From contig NZ_CP072801.1 of NCBI RefSeq assembly GCF_017901135.1, forward strand, positions 2,294,001-2,358,000: DNA of 64,000 nucleotides. Direction: 5' to 3'. A program made the position numbers and the translations under genes. Positions within the stretch are counted from its first letter, which is position 1; each line of letters starts with the position of its first letter. This document shows positions 30,207 through 39,313 of the stretch, piece by piece. The notes below the pieces were generated by a model. That model was not told where the DNA came from and made no database searches. It saw only the letters and a list, made by a program, of their open reading frames with translations. The DNA is from Thiothrix litoralis (lineage in GTDB: Bacteria > Pseudomonadota > Gammaproteobacteria > Thiotrichales > Thiotrichaceae).

Positions 30207-31541
30207 TCAAGCCGCCGCACGTACCGCATTGGCAATTTGTTCCGCCAACGCTGCCGTTTCGTGCGCATCTTCGCCTTCCACCATCACCCGAATTAACGGT
30301 TCTGTACCGGAAGCACGCAACAGCACTCGACCACGATTGCCTAGTTGCTGCTCAACTTGACGTACCGCATCCTGAATCACTACCGACTCATCCAGATTGA
30401 TCTTTTCCCTGATTCGCACATTAATCAAGGTTTGCGGGTATTTGGTCATCACCATTTTCAGCTCATGCAAAGGCTTGGTGGTCAAGCGCATCGCCCGCAG
30501 CACTTGCAGCGCAGCAACAATACCGTCACCTGTCGTGATGAAGTTACTCACAATAATGTGGCCGGAAGACTCACCGCCCAAATTACATTCATGCTGGTTC
30601 ATCAGCTCAATCACGTAGCGGTCGCCAACATTGGCACGGTAGAAAGGCACATCCAGTGCCTGAATGGACTTTTCCAGACCGAGGTTGCTCATTAGCGTCC
30701 CCACGACCCCGCCCTGTAATTTTCCTTCGCTATGCGTATGGTGAGCAATAATGGCGAGTATTTCATCGCCATCCACGGTTTGCCCACGCTCATCCACCAT
30801 GATAAGACGATCACCGTCACCATCCAGCGCAATCCCCACATCTGCCCGGTAACGCAACACCGCATCACACAAACCATCCACGTGAGTTGCACCGCAAGAT
30901 TCATTGATATTAATACCATCAGGCTGATTACCAATGGCAATCACTTCGGCTCCCAGCTCACTGAACACAGCCGGAGCCACGTGATAGGTGGCACCATTGG
31001 CGCAATCCACGACAATCCGCAAGCCTTTCAGGGAAACCCGGTTAGGCAACGCCCGCTTGCAGAACTCGATATAACGGCCTGCGGCATCTTTGGCGCGTTC
31101 GACCTTGCCGAGTTCGTCAGACGACACTGTTTTGAAATCCATGTCCAGCCAACGCTCGATTTCTTCCTCAACTGCATCGGGCAATTTAGTGCCGTCGCCG
31201 GAGAAAAACTTCAGGCCATTGTCATCGTAAGGGTTGTGGGATGCACTGATCACGATACCCGCAGAGGCACGGAAGGCGCGGGTCAAGTAAGCCACGGCAG
31301 GCGTTGGCATCGGCCCCAACAAACGGATATTGACACCCGCTGCCACCAAGCCAGCTTGCAAAGCAGACTCCAGCATGTAACCGGAAATGCGCGTATCTTT
31401 ACCAATCAACACCAACGGATGCCCATTGTTCGCCAGCACTTTGCCTGCTGCCCAACCCAACTTCAACACGAAGTCAGGTGTCATCGGGTAGCGACCAATC
31501 TTGCCGCGAATACCATCCGTCCCAAAATATTTTCTTGCCAT
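30207..31541 (-). CDS. glmM: Phosphoglucosamine mutase
   Basis: A 444-residue alpha-D-phosphohexomutase that converts glucosamine 6-phosphate to glucosamine 1-phosphate for peptidoglycan and LPS precursors. The phosphoserine loop [12 protein letters not shown] (around residue 101), the Mg-binding loop DGDGDR and the sugar-binding GGESSGH are all present, as is the C-terminal phosphate loop [15 protein letters not shown]. The N terminus [13 protein letters not shown] is exact for GlmM. It lies 20 bp after folP, as in E. coli. Confidence 0.97.
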   Translation of the reverse strand: MARKYFGTDGIRGKIGRYPMTPDFVLKLGWAAGKVLANNGHPLVLIGKDTRISGYMLESALQAGLVAAGVNIRLLGPMPTPAVAYLTRAFRASAGIVISASHNPYDDNGLKFFSGDGTKLPDAVEEEIERWLDMDFKTVSSDELGKVERAKDAAGRYIEFCKRALPNRVSLKGLRIVVDCANGATYHVAPAVFSELGAEVIAIGNQPDGININESCGATHVDGLCDAVLRYRADVGIALDGDGDRLIMVDERGQTVDGDEILAIIAHHTHSEGKLQGGVVGTLMSNLGLEKSIQALDVPFYRANVGDRYVIELMNQHECNLGGESSGHIIVSNFITTGDGIVAALQVLRAMRLTTKPLHELKMVMTKYPQTLINVRIREKINLDESVVIQDAVRQVEQQLGNRGRVLLRASGTEPLIRVMVEGEDAHETAALAEQIANAVRAAA

Positions 31542-31561
31542 CAGCCCTTCAACCTCAATTT

Positions 31562-32377
31562 CTATTGATCCACAACAGCATTTACCAATTTCATCGCATC
31601 CACTGTTGCACCGACATCATGTACCCGCACAATACGCGCACCCTTCATAGCTGCTACGACAGCGGCTGCCACGCTGCCCTGCAAACGCCCCTCAACCGGA
31701 CGGTTATTCAACAAACCACCGATCATGGACTTACGTGACAGCCCTACCAGTATAGGCAAATGTATCGTAGAAAATTCATTCAATCTACGCAATAAATCGA
31801 CATTATGCTCTAAAGTTTTACCGAATCCGAAGCCAGGGTCAAGAATCAAGCGATCACGGGAAATGCCAGCCCGCTCACAAGCAGCAATACGTTCTTCAAA
31901 AAACTGGCGAATATCTTGCACCACATCCCCATACTGTGGTGCCTGCTGCATGGTGCGCGGTTGCCCCTGCATGTGCATCAGGCAAACGGGAACCGCTAGC
32001 TGGGCACACATTTCCAGTGCTCCGGGCGCTTGCAACGCATACACATCATTGATCAGATCAGCACCTGCCGCTACCGCCGCCTGCATCACCGCTGGCTTGC
32101 TGGTATCCACTGACACAGGAACGTCAAAGCGGGCACGAATGGCCTCAATAACCGGTACAACCCGTTCCAGCTCAGCCTGCACGGATACTGAAGCCGCACC
32201 GGGACGGGTAGACTCCCCACCCACATCAATAATATCGACGCCTTCCGCCAACATCTGCTCGATGTGGCGCAAAGCTGCATCCTGCGGCTGAAACAGTCCC
32301 CCATCGGAAAATGAATCCGGGGTGACATTCAGGATACCCATCACTTGTACTGACGCTTTATTGACTTGCCATGCCAT
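31562..32377 (-). CDS. folP: Dihydropteroate synthase
   Basis: A 271-residue TIM-barrel enzyme joining 6-hydroxymethyl-7,8-dihydropterin pyrophosphate with p-aminobenzoate in folate synthesis. The family motifs [37 protein letters not shown] and VGLSRKS are present in order. A GGAG lies about 9 nt before the ATG. It is separated from ftsH by a hairpin terminator. Confidence 0.97.
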   Translation of the reverse strand: MAWQVNKASVQVMGILNVTPDSFSDGGLFQPQDAALRHIEQMLAEGVDIIDVGGESTRPGAASVSVQAELERVVPVIEAIRARFDVPVSVDTSKPAVMQAAVAAGADLINDVYALQAPGALEMCAQLAVPVCLMHMQGQPRTMQQAPQYGDVVQDIRQFFEERIAACERAGISRDRLILDPGFGFGKTLEHNVDLLRRLNEFSTIHLPILVGLSRKSMIGGLLNNRPVEGRLQGSVAAAVVAAMKGARIVRVHDVGATVDAMKLVNAVVDQ

Positions 32378-32389
32378 GGCGCAACTCCA

Positions 32390-32422
32390 AAAGAAAAGGC
32401 GCGGAAACGAGCCCCGCGCCTT
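32390..32422 (-). terminator. Intrinsic terminator after ftsH
   Basis: On the minus strand a 9-bp perfect stem (AAGGCGCGG / CCGCGCCTT) with a 9-nt loop is followed by TTCTTTT. It lies in the 70-bp gap between the ftsH stop and the folP start, so folP-glmM may have its own promoter or depend on readthrough. Confidence 0.75.
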
Positions 32423-32447
32423 ATTACTTTACGGTTTACCGTCACCC

Positions 32448-34388
32448 TCAGTGAGAGCTGGCGGTTCCACCAATAACCTCATCTTCTGAGCCAGCGCTCT
32501 TGCCGCTGCTGGTAGGTGTTTTAGGTGGCACACCCCGCCCGCCTGAAGAGGAATCGTCATCATTCCAGTCAGCCGGTGGTGGTGGCACTTCACCACGCAT
32601 TAAAGCATCTACCTGCGCCCGATCAATGGTCTCGTATTTCATCAATGCTTGTGCCATCGCATGTAATACGCTCATTTTGTCGGTCAGAATCTGCTTGGAA
32701 CGGGTGTAATTGCGGTCAATCACCTCGCGGATTTCACCGTCAATCGCATGAGCCGTCTCATCAGAAACATGTTTATGCTGCGTCACTGAACGCCCCAAGA
32801 ACACTTCGCCCTCATCTTCCGAGTATGCCAACGGCCCCATACGACTGGATAAGCCCCACTTGGTGACCATGTTGCGGGCAATACTGGTAGCACGCTCAAT
32901 GTCATTGGAAGCACCTGTGGTAACACCTTCCGCACCGTAAATCAGCTCTTCCGCAATACGACCACCGTAGAGGCTGGAAATCTGGCTTTCCAAACGCTGC
33001 TTACTGGCACTGTAACGGTCTTCTTCCGGCAAATACATGGTGACACCCAAGGCACGACCACGCGGGATAATGCTGACCTTGTAAACAGGGTCATGTTCCG
33101 GCACGCTCAAACCAACGATGGCATGACCTGCTTCGTGATAAGCCGTCGCCAGTTTTTCCTCTTCCTTCATAACCATTGACTTGCGCTCAGCACCCATCAT
33201 GATTTTGTCTTTGGCCTTTTCAAACTCACCCATATCAACGGTGCGTTTGTTGGCACGCGCTGCAAACAAGGCGGCTTCATTCACCAGATTGGCCAAGTCA
33301 GCACCCGAGAACCCCGGTGTGCCGCGTGCAATCAGCATTGCCCTGACATCATCACCCAACGGTACTTTGCGCATGTGTACTTTCAGGATTTGTTCACGAC
33401 CACGCACATCGGGCAATGGCACAACAACCTGACGGTCAAAACGACCGGGGCGCAACAAAGCAGCATCAAGTACATCCGGGCGGTTAGTTGCCGCAATGAC
33501 GATGACGCCTTCACTACCTTCAAAGCCATCCATTTCCACCAGCAACTGGTTGAGGGTTTGCTCACGTTCATCGTGACCACCACCGACCCCCGCGCCGCGC
33601 TGACGGCCTACCGCATCAATTTCGTCGATGAAAATAATGCAAGGGGCATGTTTTTTGGCTTGCTCGAACATATCACGCACGCGAGATGCACCCACGCCCA
33701 CAAACATTTCCACAAAGTCAGAACCGGAAATGCTGAAGAAAGGTACTTTCGCCTCACCCGCAATGGCTTTTGCCAACAGGGTTTTACCGGTACCCGGCGA
33801 ACCGACCATCAGCACACCGCGTGGAATCTTGCCACCCAGTTTCTGGAACTTGCCGGGATCGCGCAGGAATTCAACCAGCTCAGCCACTTCGTCCTTAGCT
33901 TCTTCACAACCAGCGACATCATTGAAGTTAACTTTGACCTGATCTTCGGTCATCATCCGGGCGCGGCTCTTGCCAAACGACATAGCACCACGACCACCGC
34001 CACCACCTTGCATCTGGCGCATAATGTAAATCCACAGACCAATAATTAGCAGGAAGGGAACCCAGCTAATAATGATGTCCCAGATAATACCGCGCTCTTC
34101 AGGTGGGGATGCCTGAAACTTAACCTTGTTAGCGACCAGGTCATCGACCAGCTTGGCATCATTAGGCGGACTATAGGTGACAAATCGACTATTATTACTG
34201 TCGAGGCCTATAATTTTCTGCCCTTTAATATCAACTTCTTTAACACTGCCAGCACGGACATTGCTCAAAAAGTCTGAATACGGCATAGAAGCCGTAGGCT
34301 GGGCAGGTACACTGAACTTGCTGAACACTGCAATCAAAACGAATGCAATAACAGCCCAGATCAGCAAATTTTTGGTTAAATCGTTCAA
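32448..34388 (-). CDS. ftsH: ATP-dependent zinc metalloprotease FtsH
   Basis: A 646-residue membrane-bound AAA+ protease that degrades misfolded and regulatory membrane proteins. Two transmembrane helices flank a periplasmic domain (about 7-28 and 105-125). The AAA module has Walker A GSPGTGKT (about 200), Walker [12 protein letters not shown] and the SRH arginines; the protease domain has the zinc motif HEAGH (about residue 417). The C terminus is Ser/Gly/Pro-rich. The start is a TTG at 34388 with GGAG 7 nt upstream; no ATG precedes the first helix in frame. Confidence 0.96.
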   Translation of the reverse strand: MNDLTKNLLIWAVIAFVLIAVFSKFSVPAQPTASMPYSDFLSNVRAGSVKEVDIKGQKIIGLDSNNSRFVTYSPPNDAKLVDDLVANKVKFQASPPEERGIIWDIIISWVPFLLIIGLWIYIMRQMQGGGGGRGAMSFGKSRARMMTEDQVKVNFNDVAGCEEAKDEVAELVEFLRDPGKFQKLGGKIPRGVLMVGSPGTGKTLLAKAIAGEAKVPFFSISGSDFVEMFVGVGASRVRDMFEQAKKHAPCIIFIDEIDAVGRQRGAGVGGGHDEREQTLNQLLVEMDGFEGSEGVIVIAATNRPDVLDAALLRPGRFDRQVVVPLPDVRGREQILKVHMRKVPLGDDVRAMLIARGTPGFSGADLANLVNEAALFAARANKRTVDMGEFEKAKDKIMMGAERKSMVMKEEEKLATAYHEAGHAIVGLSVPEHDPVYKVSIIPRGRALGVTMYLPEEDRYSASKQRLESQISSLYGGRIAEELIYGAEGVTTGASNDIERATSIARNMVTKWGLSSRMGPLAYSEDEGEVFLGRSVTQHKHVSDETAHAIDGEIREVIDRNYTRSKQILTDKMSVLHAMAQALMKYETIDRAQVDALMRGEVPPPPADWNDDDSSSGGRGVPPKTPTSSGKSAGSEDEVIGGTASSH

Positions 34389-34442
34389 GTGACTTCTCCA
34401 CTATCAACTAGCGTCATCTATTTATAACACCTCAAAGAGATA

Positions 34443-35063
34443 TTACAACACAAAACCCTGTGCTAATACATAAACCTCCCGACTACGTGGTCTTGAGGCC
34501 GCCGGTTTGCGTATTTTTACGGTTTTAAAACTGCTGCGAACATCACGGATGAACGCTTCAGACCCTTCGCCTTGAAAGAGTTTAACCAAAAAGGCACCGC
34601 CTGGCTTTAATACCTGACGAACCATATCCAGTGCCAACTCACACAGATGAACAGCACGGGGCTGATCGACAGCATCCACACCACTCATATTGGGGGCCAT
34701 ATCAGAAATAACAAGGTCGGCACGCTCACCACCCAGTAAATTCAGGATTTCAGCCAATACCGCCTCATCGCGAAAATCCCCCAGTACAAATTCGACAAAA
34801 GGTAGCGGATCAAGCGGCAAAATATCACTTGCCACGATGCGCCCCTTTGAACCGATGAGCTTGGTCGCATACTGACTCCAGCCGCCGGGAGCAGCACCCA
34901 GATCGACCACCTTCATCCCAGGATGCAGGATACGGTCACGCGCCTGAATTTCCTGTAATTTATACACAGCCCGGGAACGGTAGCCTTCCTGCTGTGATTT
35001 TTTCACATATTCGTCACTAAAATGCTCGCCCAACCACTTTTGGCTGCTTTTGCTTCTTGCCAT
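34443..35063 (-). CDS. rlmE: 23S rRNA (uridine(2552)-2'-O)-methyltransferase
   Basis: A 206-residue RrmJ/FtsJ-type methyltransferase acting on U2552 of the 23S A loop. The SAM motif [13 protein letters not shown] lies at 52-64. The catalytic tetrad is conserved: Lys35, Asp121 (SDMAPNMSG), Lys161 and Glu196, each offset by three from the E. coli numbering. It precedes ftsH as in E. coli and is divergent from yhbY. Confidence 0.96.
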   Translation of the reverse strand: MARSKSSQKWLGEHFSDEYVKKSQQEGYRSRAVYKLQEIQARDRILHPGMKVVDLGAAPGGWSQYATKLIGSKGRIVASDILPLDPLPFVEFVLGDFRDEAVLAEILNLLGGERADLVISDMAPNMSGVDAVDQPRAVHLCELALDMVRQVLKPGGAFLVKLFQGEGSEAFIRDVRSSFKTVKIRKPAASRPRSREVYVLAQGFVL

Positions 35064-35109
35064 GCTGCGTTATCACTCATTACACTTCATCAATTTATGG
35101 AAGCCTATC

Positions 35110-35412
35110 ATGGAATTGACCGAAACACAGAAAAAGCGGCTGCGTAGCCGCGCTCATACCCTGAATCCCGTCGTACTGGTCGGCCAACATGGACTAAAAC
35201 CCACGGTTCTGGAAGAAATCACCTCAGCGCTGGACTATCACCAACTCATTAAAGTAAAGCTCAGTGTGGGCGACCGTGACTTGCGCGATGAAATGGTTGA
35301 GCAAATCATCCAGTATAGCCAAGCACTACTCATCCAGCGGGTAGGCAATGTCGCTGTGCTATACCGGCGCAACACCGACCGCCCTGATGTGCTCAAAGAG
35401 CCGGTGCTGTAG
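35110..35412 (+). CDS. yhbY: Ribosome assembly RNA-binding protein YhbY
   Basis: A 100-residue CRM-domain protein that associates with pre-50S particles. Features are LTETQKKRLRSRAHTLNPVV, the GxxG motif region VGQHGLKPTV and the strand LIQRVGNVAVLYRRN. Start at ATG 35110 gives the normal length; the open frame extends 20 codons upstream into the divergent rlmE promoter without support. The rlmE-yhbY divergent pair is conserved in gammaproteobacteria. Confidence 0.93.
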   Translation: MELTETQKKRLRSRAHTLNPVVLVGQHGLKPTVLEEITSALDYHQLIKVKLSVGDRDLRDEMVEQIIQYSQALLIQRVGNVAVLYRRNTDRPDVLKEPVL

Positions 35413-35436
35413 CCTGCTACGTCTCAGAAAGTGGCA

Positions 35437-35853
35437 TCAATGTGCTTCTGGCACGCCTTGCCAGAGCATTTCATAACCCACTTCATAGGTGTTGTCACAA
35501 TATTCCGCCAGCTTGGCAAACTTTTCCTTGAACAGTTTGTCAGCGTGGGATTTCTCATGCTGCTCGAATGACTGCCAATAGGTGACAATCACAATATCCC
35601 CCATGTTTTGTTGAACACGCTTATTGGGGTGACTACCACCGCCATCAACCGAGCCTTCATCCGACACAAAGCCTGCATTGCGGTAGACCTGACCACCGAT
35701 GAAGCCACCGTTGTCATCCCCATAAGCATTTTTGACGACATTACACATTTCGCCAAGCACCAACTCAACATCTTCAACTGTGACGCCATCTTTCAGGTCA
35801 ACAACATTGAACAACATGGTACAGCCAAAAGGGATCTGGATAGGGTTAAACAT
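35437..35853 (-). CDS. Putative dimeric alpha/beta-barrel protein, 138 aa
   Basis: A soluble 138-residue protein without a signal peptide. The second half (IVIVTYWQSFEQHEKSHADK) looks like the strand-helix unit of dimeric alpha/beta-barrel proteins such as antibiotic-biosynthesis monooxygenases. The arrangement Cys in GEMCNVV, then GGFIGGQ, then HEKSH (His-x3-His) after a Trp, and a final MLWQGVPEAH also recalls the N-terminal half of archaeal/bacterial sulfur oxygenase reductase, where a Cys, two His spaced by three and a Glu form the active site. That comparison is from memory and only suggestive. It is convergent with yhbY and divergent from a 240-residue unknown gene. Confidence 0.5.
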   Translation of the reverse strand: MFNPIQIPFGCTMLFNVVDLKDGVTVEDVELVLGEMCNVVKNAYGDDNGGFIGGQVYRNAGFVSDEGSVDGGGSHPNKRVQQNMGDIVIVTYWQSFEQHEKSHADKLFKEKFAKLAEYCDNTYEVGYEMLWQGVPEAH

Positions 35854-35957
35854 GGTTTCTCCTGTTTACATTCATTATTGGATGCGTAGCATTACGGTCA
35901 TGCCAGCACCTGAATTATAATCCACTACTAACATCAGCGCTTACAACCGGATAAAAC

Positions 35958-36680
35958 ATGTACTTAAATGACAACAAACCATCCACCGCCAAACCCCTCT
36001 CGCGTCAAGGGCAAATCGAGCGCATCCTCCAGCAGCTATCACACCAGCAACTGCAAGACTTCGTGCTGGAAAAAGCCTTACAGGATGGCGACTTCCGCGA
36101 TACCTTGTTGATTTGCTTTGCAGACCTGTTAAGCAGTGACGAACCCGCCGAACCTAAGTACCGGCAAATGCTGGCGAACATGACGCTGCGCCACGCGAAT
36201 GCAGAAGGTTACATCCGCAGCACCAGTGCGCAACACCTGACAGATGCCATCAACAAAATGTTGGAAGTTGCCCGTAAAGCAACTACGCCTACCCGCGAAA
36301 CCACTGACTTATGCCTTGCTGTTATCAGTGGTTTTCCTGCGCTGGCAGAGCGTATGGAAGACCCTGAAGACTATATCTACGCATTGATGCGCACCACATG
36401 CATCACGTTATGGGAATGTTACAGCATCCTGCCCGCTGAACGCCAACAGGCATTGTTTGAGCGCATTCTGCAGGAATATGCCAAGCCTGTTTATCTCGAC
36501 CTTGATCTGGACAGCGCTTTGCTCTCACTACTGAAAGACTGGGCGAAACATGACAAGCAGCGCCAGCGTGCCTGTCTCCACCAACTGGAACAATTGCTCA
36601 AAACCGTTGGAAAAGATCACTGGCGAAAAAATTACCTTCTAGAACAAACCAACAGCTTACTGGGATTCTGGAAACCTTAA
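35958..36680 (+). CDS. Hypothetical protein, 240 aa
   Basis: I do not recognise this protein. It is a predicted soluble, almost entirely helical product with Leu- and Gln-rich amphipathic segments (RILQQLSHQQLQDFVLEKAL near the N terminus), suggestive of a helical-repeat scaffold. No cofactor or catalytic motif is seen. It is transcribed toward the dsr operon and shares the bidirectional terminator that follows dsrP. In Allochromatium vinosum the genes dsrN, dsrR and dsrS follow dsrP; this protein is not one of them as far as I can tell. Confidence 0.6.
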   Translation: MYLNDNKPSTAKPLSRQGQIERILQQLSHQQLQDFVLEKALQDGDFRDTLLICFADLLSSDEPAEPKYRQMLANMTLRHANAEGYIRSTSAQHLTDAINKMLEVARKATTPTRETTDLCLAVISGFPALAERMEDPEDYIYALMRTTCITLWECYSILPAERQQALFERILQEYAKPVYLDLDLDSALLSLLKDWAKHDKQRQRACLHQLEQLLKTVGKDHWRKNYLLEQTNSLLGFWKP

Positions 36681-36725
36681 CACCATCAGCAAATCGCCCT
36701 GCGCCATTCTAAAGCAGCAAGTGCA

Positions 36726-36752
36726 AAAAAACCGGCACGAGGCCGGTTTTTT
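36726..36752. terminator. Bidirectional terminator closing the dsr operon
   Basis: An 11-bp perfect stem (AAAAAACCGGC / GCCGGTTTTTT) with a 5-nt loop lies between the stop of the plus-strand 240-residue gene (36680) and the stop of dsrP (36774). T runs follow the stem in both directions, so it can end both transcripts. Confidence 0.92.
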
Positions 36753-36773
36753 CAAGAATCAGGCGAAACGGCA

Positions 36774-37982
36774 TTACTTGCTATGCGGATCAACCACTGC
36801 ATCAGACAAGGAATCCGGTAGGAAGCGCAATACTTTCACACCGATGGTCACCATCACCAAAGTAAGGGCTACACCCCCCACCCCCAGCATCAATTCCCAA
36901 ATGCTTGGCACATAAGTATTCAGAGTGCCATCAAAATAGTCACTGGAAACCTCTGCACCGGGGAATAAGGTTAGTGGATAAGCCTGCCCGCCAATCAAAA
37001 TCACATACAGTTGCGCAAAGCCACCCAAGATAGTAAAGAAGGCTGCCAACAACAATGCAATGCGATTATCGGTCAGCCTACGGCAGAAAATCAGCGACAG
37101 TGGCAGCAAGCTACCCAACATGATCTGACCGACCCAGAATAACTGGGTATAGATACCGCCACCGAACAGGATAAAGTTTTCCACACCTGCTTTTTGGGCA
37201 ATGTACAGCCCGGTAAAATGACGCGCACCTTCCAACAACAACACCCCACCGATGAACACTGCCAACAGGTAACGTAAACGGTTCATTACCGCATCACCCA
37301 ATTGACGGCCTGTCCATGTGTAGGCGAAATACAGAACCAGAATGAAGACCGACAAACCCAGCGCGAAAGACATCACAATAAACAAAGGCGCCATGACCGC
37401 CGAGTTATAAAAGTCACGTGCGACCAGAAAGCCAAAAATTGAGCCAGTACCAGCAGTAAGGATCAAACGCCATGTAAACGCTGCCACACCAGCCAACTTA
37501 TAGAATTTCTTAACCTTACGATCCATCATTGTCCAGATATAAACCGCAGACAAAGCTAGAAAACCGTTATACAGAATAATATTCCAAGCAAAGATAGACT
37601 TAAAATTGTAAGTCGTCATCGCCACAATCAAACGATCAGGATGACCCAAGTCCAATACCAGCACGATCAAACCACCAACCAGCAACGAAATCGCCAGTAA
37701 GGCCGACAATCGCCCCATCGGTTGATAGAGCTTCTTGCCAAAGACTGTACCAATCGAACCAACGTTCAAAGCACCCGAAGCGGCGACGATGAGGAAAATG
37801 GCGAACACATGCGGCAAACCCCACACGACCTGGTTATTCATACCGGTGATATGATGCCCATGATGCTCGGCGGTAAAAAATGCCAGTGCACCCAAGGCAA
37901 GGAATGCACCCAAAACCGCCAACAGGATATAAAACCCTTTGCTGTCGTTGGTTTCGCGGAAAATGATTGCTTGACTAGCCAT
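36774..37982 (-). CDS. dsrP: DsrP, NrfD/PsrC-type membrane subunit of DsrMKJOP
   Basis: A 402-residue polytopic membrane protein of the NrfD/PsrC family with about ten transmembrane helices. It is expected to exchange electrons between DsrO on the periplasmic side and the quinone pool. Family-type residues include LDLGHPDR after the third helix and TGTGSIFGFLVARDFYN. It is the last gene of this dsr operon; a bidirectional terminator follows 22 bp downstream. No heme-binding motif is visible, as expected. Confidence 0.93.
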   Translation of the reverse strand: MASQAIIFRETNDSKGFYILLAVLGAFLALGALAFFTAEHHGHHITGMNNQVVWGLPHVFAIFLIVAASGALNVGSIGTVFGKKLYQPMGRLSALLAISLLVGGLIVLVLDLGHPDRLIVAMTTYNFKSIFAWNIILYNGFLALSAVYIWTMMDRKVKKFYKLAGVAAFTWRLILTAGTGSIFGFLVARDFYNSAVMAPLFIVMSFALGLSVFILVLYFAYTWTGRQLGDAVMNRLRYLLAVFIGGVLLLEGARHFTGLYIAQKAGVENFILFGGGIYTQLFWVGQIMLGSLLPLSLIFCRRLTDNRIALLLAAFFTILGGFAQLYVILIGGQAYPLTLFPGAEVSSDYFDGTLNTYVPSIWELMLGVGGVALTLVMVTIGVKVLRFLPDSLSDAVVDPHSK

Positions 37983-38002
37983 CGCTATTTACGTCCTTTC
38001 CG

Positions 38003-38755
38003 TTAGATGCCGTGGTAACGCACGCCAGTATTCAAACCGAGATCAGCACGAATTTGCTTACCACCGATGGATTTCATCGCTTGGCTTACTGCGCTATTCG
38101 GATCATTCAAATCACCAAAGACCACTGCATCCGGTGCTGCTTCCACACACGCTGGCAACTGACCGTTGTCAATGCGGTGAACACACATATTGCAGGACTC
38201 TACCGTACCCATACCACGAGGGGAGTGGGGCTTCTGATCTTGCAAGGCTTCATGTACAAAACTACGTGCTTTGTATGGGCAAGCCATCATGCAGTAACGG
38301 CAGCCGATGCAGATGTGCTTGTTAACTTGCACGATGCCATCAGCACGCTTCATGGATGCACCTGTTGGGCAAACGTCGACGCACGGCGGGTTCTCGCAAT
38401 GCTGGCACATGACTGGCAAACTGAAACTGTTATGGGTGAGCTTATCCGTGACCTTCACAACCCGCGCCCAATGCGCTTGCTGCTCTGGGCTTGAATGCGC
38501 TTCATCACCCCAACCATGCTCTTTTTTACACGCTGCCACCATACCTGCACCACCATCGGTGAGCTTGGTGACATCAATCAACATGCCCCAACGCTTAGCA
38601 TTGGTGACAGCTTGATCTGCTGGCTTGGCAGCAACTTCACCGGCAGCGTGTGCTTCACGCAGCAGTAACGTGGGGGCAACAGCGACCACTGCCACCGCGC
38701 CACCTAATGCCGTGATAAAATTACGGCGGTATTCATCAACACGGTTCTGGCTCAT
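38003..38755 (-). CDS. dsrO: DsrO, periplasmic iron-sulfur subunit of DsrMKJOP
   Basis: A 250-residue ferredoxin-like protein exported by Tat: a twin-arginine RRNF at 10-13 precedes a hydrophobic stretch and a likely AHA-A cleavage site near residue 38. Cluster ligands are seen in CQHCENPPCVDVCP, CIGCRYCMMACP and CNMCVHRIDNGQLPAC, enough for up to three [4Fe-4S] clusters. It should relay electrons between DsrJ and DsrP. Start overlaps the dsrJ stop by 4 bp. Confidence 0.94.
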   Translation of the reverse strand: MSQNRVDEYRRNFITALGGAVAVVAVAPTLLLREAHAAGEVAAKPADQAVTNAKRWGMLIDVTKLTDGGAGMVAACKKEHGWGDEAHSSPEQQAHWARVVKVTDKLTHNSFSLPVMCQHCENPPCVDVCPTGASMKRADGIVQVNKHICIGCRYCMMACPYKARSFVHEALQDQKPHSPRGMGTVESCNMCVHRIDNGQLPACVEAAPDAVVFGDLNDPNSAVSQAMKSIGGKQIRADLGLNTGVRYHGI

Positions 38756-39273
38756 TTTGCAGCTCCTTGTTGTGGCTGTGCCACCATCTGGACTTCAGCC
38801 GCCGTGGGGGCAGCCGCAGCCGTCACCCCTTGGGTAAAGTGATGACCTTCCACACTACCAACGGTGTGTTGGTAGTTCGGATCTTGACCCACTTCAGGGC
38901 GGTCAGCATGGCATTGGAAGCAATCAATTTTCTGACCGACTGCTGCATGACAAGTCGTACAGAAGTGCTCTTTATCACCGTAGTGCAAGGGCGTACCATC
39001 TTCTTTAGTCGCTGAAACGTGGCAATTGATGCACTCTTTCAGGCTATGCTGCTTGGTACGGATACCTTCAATCACGGTTGCATCACGCTGGTGCATGAGC
39101 ATATCCATGTGCTTGGTACGGATAACGTTTTCCGGTTCCACACATTGTTCAGCTTTTTGCTTCGCTGTGGCAAGGTTGAGATCAGCTTCCGAGGGAGCTT
39201 TGCTGCAACCTGCCAACAGCGCAGCTAAAGCCAACACTGATGCCAGAAATACGGTTGAAAACTTACTAGTCAT
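38752..39273 (-). CDS. dsrJ: DsrJ, triheme cytochrome c of DsrMKJOP
   Basis: A 173-residue periplasmic cytochrome with three CXXCH sites: CINCH (81-85), CTTCH (105-109) and CFQCH (118-122). Cys44 in EQCVEPENV matches the cysteine that serves as an unusual heme ligand in Allochromatium DsrJ. The start at ATG 39273 follows AGGA; a longer open frame reaches back into dsrL and is rejected. The N terminus carries a hydrophobic segment ending in LLAGC (Cys23), a lipobox, so this DsrJ may be lipid-anchored rather than held by an uncleaved signal helix. Confidence 0.92.
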   Translation of the reverse strand: MTSKFSTVFLASVLALAALLAGCSKAPSEADLNLATAKQKAEQCVEPENVIRTKHMDMLMHQRDATVIEGIRTKQHSLKECINCHVSATKEDGTPLHYGDKEHFCTTCHAAVGQKIDCFQCHADRPEVGQDPNYQHTVGSVEGHHFTQGVTAAAAPTAAEVQMVAQPQQGAAK

Positions 39274-39313
39274 GCTGATTCCTGTCGAGTCTGCATTCAA
39301 GGATGATGTGAGA

